The notes below the pieces were generated by a model. The model was not told the origin of the DNA, ran no database searches, and saw only the letters and a program-made list of their open reading frames with translations. Below, in pieces: positions 1 through 5,455 of a stretch of DNA of 8,651 nt; the first letter of the stretch is position 1; every line of letters begins with the position of its first letter. The DNA lies in contig CAZMFZ010000136.1 of the NCBI GenBank assembly GCA_964565665.1, forward strand, positions 1 through 8,651. The letters run 5' to 3'. This DNA comes from CAZMFZ01 sp964565665. Lineage in GTDB: Bacteria > Bacteroidota > Bacteroidia > Cytophagales > UBA9547. The translations under genes were made by a program, and so were the position numbers.

Positions 1-756
1 GGTGCAATTAGAGCCAAAAAACCGATTGCAGATAATAGAGACACCATTGTAGGAAAAAAATTAACCACAAAATTTTATCAAGATGCTGGAAAAAAACTAA
101 ATAGGGGTATGCTGCTGGAGCAGAGATACGAAACTGGCTTAGGCTTTTCAGCTGGTTGGGCAAATAGATCGCTGCAAGGTGTAGTTTTTAGATTAGATTA
201 TAATTTAGGGCCTTTGGTGAAAATATCTCAGCTAAAATTATACACTGAAATTCAAATTGGAAGTGGAAATTTTCGATTTGGCAACGGCATAAAAGAGTAT
301 CAAATAAATTCAACCCAATTTGCATTTGGATTCAGCAAAGAATATGTTTTGCATCGCAATTTACATTTTGAACCCAGCATTGCTTTTATTTACGACAACA
401 CCTCTTTCCAACTCAACAAAGCCGAAGCCTATTTTATCACCCACGATTCAATCGGTACAGCCAATTATCAAGCTAATAATTTGGCCACCAGCTTCGAGCA
501 ATTAGGATTAATGGTGGGCTTGAGGTTGCCTATTCAGCTATTTCATAATTTACAATTGGTACCAGGTTGCAGCTTTACTACTATTAATTATCCTAAAACT
601 AGCTTAGTGGGGGCAGAGTTGCCTCAAAATTTAGCCAAAAGTGTGAAAGGAGAAATTCAAATTGATGATTCGATACCAAATTGGTACAAAAATAAAAATG
701 CAGATCTAAGTTCTAATTTTTTTAAATGGGAATTGCTGCTGAGATTGAAATTTTAG
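1..756 (+). CDS. Probable outer-membrane beta-barrel protein, 5' end cut by window edge
   Basis: The frame is open from base 1 to the stop at 754-756, giving 251 visible residues. The first ATG inside it (109) is probably not the start: the 36 codons before it read as ordinary coding sequence and no signal peptide follows it. What can be seen is a succession of short strands alternating polar and hydrophobic or aromatic residues, with many Gly, Tyr and Phe and short polar turns. The protein ends in LLLRLKF, a final amphipathic strand with a terminal Phe, as is usual for outer-membrane barrels recognised by the BAM machinery. No specific family was recognised. It could be a stand-alone porin-like protein or the C-terminal barrel of a larger one. 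The next gene on the same strand starts 115 nt downstream, so co-transcription is not obvious. Barrel nature is inferred; function is unknown. Confidence 0.6.
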   Translation, partial: GAIRAKKPIADNRDTIVGKKLTTKFYQDAGKKLNRGMLLEQRYETGLGFSAGWANRSLQGVVFRLDYNLGPLVKISQLKLYTEIQIGSGNFRFGNGIKEYQINSTQFAFGFSKEYVLHRNLHFEPSIAFIYDNTSFQLNKAEAYFITHDSIGTANYQANNLATSFEQLGLMVGLRLPIQLFHNLQLVPGCSFTTINYPKTSLVGAELPQNLAKSVKGEIQIDDSIPNWYKNKNADLSSNFFKWELLLRLKF

Positions 757-794
757 ATATAGTGCAGAAATTAAACTTTAATGCTGCTATTCTC

Positions 795-812
795 TTGGCT
801 TTTAAAGTTACA
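795..812 (+). repeat. 18-bp exact direct repeat, copy 1
   Basis: TTGGCTTTTAAAGTTACA occurs here between two genes and again, identical and in the same orientation, at 3795-3812 inside the S74/T9SS gene. The two copies start exactly 3,000 bp apart. No longer similarity surrounds the match. It may be chance in AT-rich DNA or a remnant of a sorting-domain gene. Confidence 0.5.
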
Positions 813-831
813 AATTACGAATACACTTCTC

Positions 832-850
832 AAGTTATTTTTTATAACTT
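832..850. promoter_or_regulatory. Inverted repeat upstream of the XRE gene, candidate operator over a possible -7 box
   Basis: A perfect inverted repeat, AAGTTAT (832-838), TTTTT spacer, ATAACTT (844-850), ends 21 nt before the XRE start codon. It overlaps TAACTTTA (845-852), which matches the Bacteroidota -7 consensus TAnnTTTG at all but the last base. A third half-site, AAGTTA, lies at 805-810. The symmetry and position suit an operator for a dimeric helix-turn-helix repressor acting on its own gene. No convincing -33 TTTG was found, so the promoter part is weak. The rest of the 757-871 gap holds only an imperfect small hairpin and the 18-bp repeat. Confidence 0.4.
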
Positions 851-871
851 TACCTCATAAACCTTAATTAA

Positions 872-1252
872 ATGAAAATGAAAATTGGCACCAAACTAAG
901 ACGTATAAGGGAACTCAGAGGTATGAAACAAGAAGCCATGAGTACCCTTTTGGGTATAACGCAAGCTGCCTATTCGAAAATAGAGAATGATGAAGTAGAT
1001 ATTTCCCTTAGCCGCCTTTCGCAAATAGCTGAGAAGCTGGAATGCAAAGAAGAAGACATTCTCTCTTTTGATGAGAAATATGTATTTAATAATTGTACAA
1101 ATGCTGGCTACCAGCCTCAATACACCAGCAACCCCCTTGAAAGAACATTTTTAGAAGAGATACTTCACAGCAAAGATGAATTGCTGAAAACTAAAGAACT
1201 GTATATTGAATCGCTTCAAAAGCAGATTGAATTGATGGGGAGTAGAATTTAG
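872..1252 (+). CDS. XRE-family helix-turn-helix regulator with C-terminal coiled coil
   Basis: A 126-residue protein. Residues about 6-66 form a Cro/CI-type helix-turn-helix: the opening helix is rich in Arg (LRRIRELRGMKQ), followed by the scaffold helix (QEAMSTLLGI), the recognition helix around TQAAYSKIEND (30-40), and the final IAEKLECKEEDIL segment that closes this fold. A Cys/Asn-rich linker (about 70-86) leads to a charged heptad-like helix (about 88-122), probably a dimerisation coiled coil. The protein has no signal peptide or membrane segment, so it should act on DNA in the cytoplasm. The start at 872 fits the beginning of the domain; a second ATG lies two codons later and cannot be excluded. 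No Shine-Dalgarno site is visible, as is usual in this phylum. It converges on the protease gene with only 21 nt between them. Its targets are unknown; the inverted repeat just upstream suggests self-regulation. No partner toxin gene is adjacent. Confidence 0.85.
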   Translation: MKMKIGTKLRRIRELRGMKQEAMSTLLGITQAAYSKIENDEVDISLSRLSQIAEKLECKEEDILSFDEKYVFNNCTNAGYQPQYTSNPLERTFLEEILHSKDELLKTKELYIESLQKQIELMGSRI

Positions 1253-1273
1253 AACATTAATTATTAGATGGTA

Positions 1274-2836
1274 TCATTTTATCTCAAATTCTGAACCTAG
1301 CTGTACCTCAAAGTTTCCATTGAGTGTTGTTCCTAGAGGGGCTTTTGCGCTAACTTTTGCACCATTCATTATTTGAACGTTTTGAAAAGTTAGTTCACAA
1401 TTATTAATAATATTTTCATTATAAGAATAATTTGTATTGATTATAGTTCTCCCATTGCAATAGCCCCCATCCAAGAAGTTAACATTTGAATTATCAGGGT
1501 CAAGCCAGCTTTTCAAAGATTTAAATTTGGAGGAAAATGTATTCCAAGAGGCGGAAAATATCCCGTACCTTGTATATTGCTTAGAACTACAATTAGTAGT
1601 AGGTCCTGCTACCCATGCCTGCCCAATGATCCTGCTATTTGAATTGAATAAGGGTGAACCAGATGATCCACCATATAGATGTGACTGTTGAAAAAAAACT
1701 TCAATAGTGGCAGAACCAATTCCACCTAATGTATCAGATATTGCAATTTTTTTAAATTCTCCATTGGGATGATGTATTCCTACTGTTGTTTGATTTCCAA
1801 TTAATGCTTGTCTATCCCATCCATTGAAATAAGCTCTTATTGGGGGGCTTAATTCATATGGACTCTCCGTTAATTTAAGCAATGCAAAATCTGAGTTACC
1901 AGGATCCTTAGCTATAAGAGTTGCTCCTGTAGTTGAAGGTGAAGTAAAATTATCAGTATTATCGCAATTTGAGCTTTCATAATTCCAATAAAAAACCCAA
2001 TCTGATGCATCTGGATTAGTTTCTGGATCTAATCCACCTAAACAGTGTTTGGCAGTTAAAAAATACAATGTGTTGTCATTTTTAACATTTTTTATTAAAC
2101 TACCTGAACATCTAGGTAAGCCGGCAACAAAAATTAGAGCTACTCCTGTTTTCTCATCTTGCCAATTTGCTCCTTCTGGACAATTTATATTATATGAACA
2201 AGATGCATTTGTATTAGCCTGCGTAGAAAGCTCAATTTGATTTTTATATTTAACACCTTTTATAACTTTTGAAATGGAAATTATGCTATTCTCTTTTGTA
2301 TTTTCTGGTTGATAATATTCTAAAGTAATTTTATCACCATGAACTAAGCTTGTAGCAAACTTTCCTGGTTTTTCTTTTGTCCCTTTATTATTTCTTGAAG
2401 TAAAACCTCCTATAAAATGTTTTTTTTGTTCATTATAAATATGAAGAGTAGCTCCATCAGCTAGCCAAAATTTGTCATAAAGTAGGTTGATTGATTTTGC
2501 TCCTTTTACAATTATTTCTAATTTCCATATTTTAGCCCCGTTTTCTAATGTAAACCATTCGCCCGCATTTTCCATAGAAATAGTTGTTTTGCATGGAACA
2601 CCGATTTCAAATGGAATTTTATCAATTTCATCCAAACTATCAATTTTCTTTATTTTTTCTATATCCAACTCTTCAAACAGTATTTCTTTCTTATACAAAC
2701 AGTGAGTCACTATATTTTTCTCCATCCCATTAAAATACTTTGGCTTTGAACCGTTGCTTATTTGACAATAGCTTTTTATTGAATATGTTACTATTATCAC
2801 CAGTTGGAATAAGCCAATACTTAAGGTACGTTTCAT
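1274..2836 (-). CDS. Secreted trypsin-fold serine protease of the lysyl endopeptidase (Achromobacter protease I) family
   Basis: 520 residues, last gene of the minus-strand operon, 4 nt after its neighbour. Residues 1-24 are a signal peptide, with Gln25 as probable mature start. Residues 25 to about 205 resemble a propeptide and about 208-458 the S1 protease domain. The triad is His264 (TAKHC), Asp316 (NSDFALL) and Ser392 (GGSSGSP). Compared from memory with Achromobacter protease I, all six disulfide cysteines have counterparts: C213, C219, C243, C265, C291 and C416. The IHHPN and WLDP motifs are also kept. However, the three residues that give Lys specificity there (Trp169, His210, Asp225) appear replaced; the Asp position reads Thr422 (TRYG). 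A tail (about 459-520) ends in NGAKVSAKAP...LGSEFEIK, a short repeated beta pattern seen at the ends of secreted Bacteroidota proteins, rather than a classical T9SS type A domain. An active secreted protease is likely; its substrate is unknown. Confidence 0.85.
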   Translation of the reverse strand: MKRTLSIGLFQLVIIVTYSIKSYCQISNGSKPKYFNGMEKNIVTHCLYKKEILFEELDIEKIKKIDSLDEIDKIPFEIGVPCKTTISMENAGEWFTLENGAKIWKLEIIVKGAKSINLLYDKFWLADGATLHIYNEQKKHFIGGFTSRNNKGTKEKPGKFATSLVHGDKITLEYYQPENTKENSIISISKVIKGVKYKNQIELSTQANTNASCSYNINCPEGANWQDEKTGVALIFVAGLPRCSGSLIKNVKNDNTLYFLTAKHCLGGLDPETNPDASDWVFYWNYESSNCDNTDNFTSPSTTGATLIAKDPGNSDFALLKLTESPYELSPPIRAYFNGWDRQALIGNQTTVGIHHPNGEFKKIAISDTLGGIGSATIEVFFQQSHLYGGSSGSPLFNSNSRIIGQAWVAGPTTNCSSKQYTRYGIFSASWNTFSSKFKSLKSWLDPDNSNVNFLDGGYCNGRTIINTNYSYNENIINNCELTFQNVQIMNGAKVSAKAPLGTTLNGNFEVQLGSEFEIK

Positions 2837-2840
2837 ATTA

Positions 2841-3707
2841 TCAGATTTTAATTAATTTAAATAAGAAAGAATGATTATTTGAATCAAAATATTTTAGAAA
2901 GTAAATGCCCGTATTTTTTATATTTTCTAATGATGAAGGATTTTCCTTTGATTCACTAACTATACTACCATTGATGTCTATTATTTGTGTTTTAAAATCC
3001 ACTCCTTTAGTGTTGGAAAAGTAAATTTTACTTTTTTCAGTAATGGGATTGGGATAAATACTTACCCCTAATAAATCGTGGTTATCGAAAATAGAAGTAA
3101 TATTCTTTACCTTCACAAAAAAATTATCCACCCAAATACAACCATTTGAGTCAGTAATTTTAACGGTATATTCAGTAGTTGTATCAGGCTTTGCTGTAGG
3201 CGAAGCCTGATATGGATTTGATATTTTATACTGAGGGGTCCAAAAATATGTTAATGGAGGTTTAGCTCCAATTAATTCATTCCTGGAAGAAATATTTACA
3301 CTATCCCCTAAATTAATTATAGAGCCAAAGTATACAAGTGTGATTTGTCCGATGCATCTGGTAATGCTGACACTATCTTCAAGAATACTATTGTTATTAA
3401 CAACATAGAGTTTAAATTTTAGTATACCACCTGTATAACTAGTTGAGTTTTTTAGAATAGGATTAGCTACTGTGGTATCATTAAGAAGGTCTGAAGCCGT
3501 ATACCTGTTGGCTGAATTATCTATAAAGCTGCATTCCCATTTGTATATGGTATTCGTATCTGCCATAGAAAAGGTTGGATTGCCCCCCAATTGATAAGAA
3601 TTAAATGGATAATTTAAAATAGTGTCCTTACCTGCATCAATTGTTTGCCCATCAATTTTGTAATTAACGAGAACAATAAAACTTATTATTCCAATTATCT
3701 TTTTCAT
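2841..3707 (-). CDS. Secreted protein with two PKD-like domains and T9SS type A sorting domain
   Basis: 288 residues, middle gene of the operon, starting 2 nt after the S74 gene stop. Residues 1-20 form a signal peptide (Lys-Lys, hydrophobic core, then Gly-Gln as cleavage region). Residues about 23-117 show the PKD/Ig-like pattern common in Bacteroidota: DAGKDT, QLGGNPTF, a Tyr-x-Trp core, DTTVANP. This copy is looser than usual and carries extra residues. A second, cleaner copy spans about 130-200, with LTYFWTP, ASPTAKPDTTTEYTV and ITDSNGC. The C-terminal part (about 212-288) is a T9SS sorting domain with the SIYPNPI opening (216-222), a GSIVSES turn, a GIYFLKYF strand and the terminal FKLIKI. 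The protein should be carried across the outer membrane by T9SS and anchored or released there. No catalytic motif is visible; a binding or structural role beside the fibre protein and protease is inferred from position only. Confidence 0.85.
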   Translation of the reverse strand: MKKIIGIISFIVLVNYKIDGQTIDAGKDTILNYPFNSYQLGGNPTFSMADTNTIYKWECSFIDNSANRYTASDLLNDTTVANPILKNSTSYTGGILKFKLYVVNNNSILEDSVSITRCIGQITLVYFGSIINLGDSVNISSRNELIGAKPPLTYFWTPQYKISNPYQASPTAKPDTTTEYTVKITDSNGCIWVDNFFVKVKNITSIFDNHDLLGVSIYPNPITEKSKIYFSNTKGVDFKTQIIDINGSIVSESKENPSSLENIKNTGIYFLKYFDSNNHSFLFKLIKI

Positions 3708-3709
3708 AT

Positions 3710-5059
3710 CTATTCAACGATTACCATTCTTTTACTATCTACAATATTGCCATCTACTACCAAAGTATAGGCAAAGAGACCCGCATACAGTTCATTGGCT
3801 TTTAAAGTTACATAACTTTCGCCTTTGGTTGCTATTGGCAGGGCTTTTATTTGCTTGCCACTTAGGTCGGTTATGGTGATAAAGGCATTGTGGGCTGTTT
3901 CAGGAATGGAATAGCGTATTTGTGTTTCTTGAGAGAAAGGGTTCGGGGTGTTTTGGTATAGGTAAGTACCTGCTAGCGTAGTATTGGCAGCTTCTACTCG
4001 AGCATCTGTTGCACTTGTTTTGCCTTTTTCGAGCTTTTTTACTTTGGCTTCTAGCGTTTCTATCTTGGTATTTTGCTCTTTCATGGCCTCTACAAGTATA
4101 GGGATGATGGCAATATAATTGACAGTTTTCAATCCCATTTTCGTGTTGTATGAAACTACTTCAGGCAATATGGTTTCTAATTCTTGTGCAATAAAGCCAT
4201 ATTGCGTTTTCAATTTCGTAGAAGAATCTCCAAAGGCAATTTTTACTTTTTTCCTTTCAGTTATAGTTTTAATCGCATTTTGATTTGATTTATTTGCAAC
4301 TGCTGTTGAGGAGATTTGTGCAGGTTGGGTGGTATCGGTCGATACTGTAATCTGCTCAATTTCTAAAGAATCTACCATATTATAGTTTACACCACGCATT
4401 TGCAATATTTTAGCAAGTGCATTATTGCAGGTCTTTATATTGCTTTTCAGTTTTCTATCTGAATATAATTGCATTCCAGCCGAATATACAGGTCCAGCAA
4501 AGCTTCCAGTTCCAGTTGACCATGTATTTCCAGCACCATCTACATACCATTTTTGTAACCCATCTATGTAATTATAAACTACAAAAGCTCTGGTAGACCA
4601 TTGGTTAACTTGCGATTTCACTGCATCGCCATAATTACCCGATCCATAGGTGCGAGCAAAGAAGCTGGGAATGTTAGTTGCTTCAATATTTAGTTTTGCG
4701 GAGGGATTGGGGTTGCCAATGTTTACATTGCCGTTGGCATTAATTCTAACTTTTTCAGCTTGGTTAGTGTAAAAAGCAAGTCCTGTATTATTTGAATATA
4801 CGCTTTCTGAAACGGCAGCTATTCCTGCAAATTTATAGTATTCTCCAGGAAATCCCGTCAAAAATTTTATTCCTACAAAGTTTCCTGGGTCTGTAACTGT
4901 GGCTTTTATTTGTTGCATCCAGCCATTTGTGTTCCCTTCAATTTGAAATTGAGTGCCAGGATTTGTTGTCCCAATTCCTACATTTCCATTAGACAATACT
5001 TTCACCTGCCCTTGAGCAAGCATTGAAGCAAATACAAGCAATACATAAAGTTTTTTCAT
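3710..5059 (-). CDS. Fibre/adhesin-like protein with S74 self-processing chaperone domain and T9SS sorting domain
   Basis: 449 residues, first gene of the operon. Residues 1-18 are a signal peptide. The passenger (about 19-198) holds two stalk-like repeats, NGNVGIGTTNP (24-34) and NGNVNIGNPNP (109-119), each followed by a short beta segment, typical of trimeric fibres. Residues about 199-330 match the peptidase S74 intramolecular chaperone of phage tail spikes: YSDRKLKSNIK (199-209), RGVNYN, YGFIAQELE (287-295), LPEVV, VNYIAIIPILVEAMKEQ. Ser200 and Lys205 have the Ser/Lys spacing of the S74 dyad, so self-cleavage before Ser200 is plausible. A Ser/Thr/Asn-rich stretch of about 55 residues (228-283) is inserted in the domain. 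A heptad helix (about 326-347) is followed by a T9SS type A sorting domain (about 366-449; QNTPNPFS, ITDLSGKQI, final RMVIVE). In phages this domain assembles homotrimers and is then cut off. Here it probably drives trimerisation; whether it cuts is unknown. Confidence 0.88.
   Translation of the reverse strand: MKKLYVLLVFASMLAQGQVKVLSNGNVGIGTTNPGTQFQIEGNTNGWMQQIKATVTDPGNFVGIKFLTGFPGEYYKFAGIAAVSESVYSNNTGLAFYTNQAEKVRINANGNVNIGNPNPSAKLNIEATNIPSFFARTYGSGNYGDAVKSQVNQWSTRAFVVYNYIDGLQKWYVDGAGNTWSTGTGSFAGPVYSAGMQLYSDRKLKSNIKTCNNALAKILQMRGVNYNMVDSLEIEQITVSTDTTQPAQISSTAVANKSNQNAIKTITERKKVKIAFGDSSTKLKTQYGFIAQELETILPEVVSYNTKMGLKTVNYIAIIPILVEAMKEQNTKIETLEAKVKKLEKGKTSATDARVEAANTTLAGTYLYQNTPNPFSQETQIRYSIPETAHNAFITITDLSGKQIKALPIATKGESYVTLKANELYAGLFAYTLVVDGNIVDSKRMVIVE
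3795..3812 (+). repeat. 18-bp exact direct repeat, copy 2, with small palindrome
   Basis: This is the second copy of TTGGCTTTTAAAGTTACA (first at 795-812). On the minus strand it encodes the VTLKAN segment of the T9SS sorting domain. It overlaps a perfect palindrome, AAAGTTA (3804-3810), CA, TAACTTT (3813-3819). The same AAGTTA half-site sequence makes up the inverted repeat upstream of the XRE gene. Confidence 0.5.
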
Positions 5060-5147
5060 AATTTTTGGTTTTTAATAATTTGTGAAGGGTTTAGAAGCTT
5101 GTAGATTAATTTTCAATATTAACGGAAATAAACAATAAAGTCACAGG

Positions 5148-5169
5148 TAACAATATTATTTTATTGTTA
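5148..5169. promoter_or_regulatory. Perfect 8-bp inverted repeat in the operon leader, candidate operator
   Basis: TAACAATA (5148-5155), a 6-nt spacer, TATTGTTA (5162-5169). The AACAAT core also occurs as direct copies at 5131-5136 and 5169-5174, so copies are spaced 18 and 20 nt apart, about two helix turns. The repeat lies just downstream of the predicted transcription start of the minus-strand operon, where a repressor could block it. It could also be a weak, AT-only hairpin in the transcript. Confidence 0.4.
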
Positions 5170-5181
5170 ACAATCACGACC

Positions 5182-5189
5182 CAAAAGTA
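5182..5189 (-). promoter_or_regulatory. Candidate -7 box for the three-gene secretion operon
   Basis: Read on the minus strand the sequence is TACTTTTG, a full match to the Bacteroidota -7 consensus TAnnTTTG. It would start transcription near 5175 and give a leader of about 115 nt before the ATG at 5059. No clear -33 TTTG was found upstream, so this rests on one element. Confidence 0.45.
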
Positions 5190-5280
5190 AATACTAATAA
5201 ATCCGTCTTATCATTCGGCAGGTTGTATATTATGCTTGTTGTTATATTTTTTATAACTTCAAAAAATATACTTTCCATTT

Positions 5281-5338
5281 CCTTGGCCTGTCTCCTTATA
5301 GTCCAAAATAGAATGTGTTTGTCAGGGGACAACCAAGG
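5281..5338. repeat. Imperfect inverted repeat upstream of purL
   Basis: The outer arms CCTTGG (5281-5286) and CCAAGG (5333-5338) pair fully. After a small bulge, TGTC (5289-5292) pairs with GACA (5328-5331), followed by a G-U pair and two G-C pairs, leaving a loop of about 29 nt. A competing small hairpin, TTGTC-AGGG-GACAA, lies at 5319-5332. This stands out against the AT-rich surroundings. It lies upstream of the predicted purL promoter, so it may be a small RNA, an old terminator or a repeat remnant. It resembles no riboswitch that I recognise. Confidence 0.4.
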
Positions 5339-5426
5339 TGTAGATACACTTTTATTGATTTGAAACAGACCACCAGTCTTGAGTTTAAGTTTTTCAATTC
5401 GTGGCTTATTTTTCGCAATTACCCAT

Positions 5427-5434
5427 TAATTTTG
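5427..5434 (+). promoter_or_regulatory. Candidate -7 box for purL
   Basis: TAATTTTG matches the Bacteroidota consensus TAnnTTTG in full. It lies 21 nt before the ATG at 5456, so the leader would be about 15 nt. This supports 5456 as the true purL start and argues against the upstream ATG at 5315, which would lie ahead of the promoter. No good -33 element is visible; TTCG at 5398-5401 is a poor and distant candidate. Confidence 0.55.
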
Positions 5435-5455
5435 CAGCCTAATTTATTTACATTC

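Larger units (their letters stand above)
5060..5455. other. Divergent intergenic region between the secretion operon and purL
   Basis: This 396-nt AT-rich stretch separates two divergently transcribed units. It holds a -7 box for the minus-strand operon (5182-5189), an inverted repeat in that operon's predicted leader (5148-5169), an imperfect GC-richer inverted repeat (5281-5338), and a -7 box for purL (5427-5434). The frame of purL stays open upstream to an ATG at 5315, but that extension has no homology to the PurL N-terminus as I know it. No small gene, tRNA or recognised riboswitch was seen. Confidence 0.6.

Noticed and set aside
109..756. ATG at 109 as the true start of the barrel gene.
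   Set aside because: The frame is open to base 1 with ordinary coding content and no signal peptide follows the ATG, although an outer-membrane barrel needs one.
764..787. Possible terminator after the barrel gene (GCAG/CTGC and ATTA/TAAT pairs).
   Set aside because: The stem is short, with an asymmetric bulge, and no clear T-run follows.
872..1252. XRE protein as antitoxin of a toxin-antitoxin pair or as a phage repressor.
   Set aside because: No small toxin-like gene is adjacent on the same strand and no phage genes were recognised nearby.
1253..1273. Terminator between the convergent XRE and protease genes.
   Set aside because: The 21-nt gap has no convincing inverted repeat.
1274..2836. 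Signal peptide of the protease as a lipoprotein signal (Cys24).
   Set aside because: The residues before the Cys (KSY) do not form a lipobox; ordinary cleavage before Gln25 fits better.
5315..5455. Upstream ATG at 5315 as purL start, adding 47 residues.
   Set aside because: The extension (rich in Phe, Arg, Leu) does not look like any PurL N-terminus, and the full-consensus -7 box at 5427-5434 lies inside it. The family start fits 5456.
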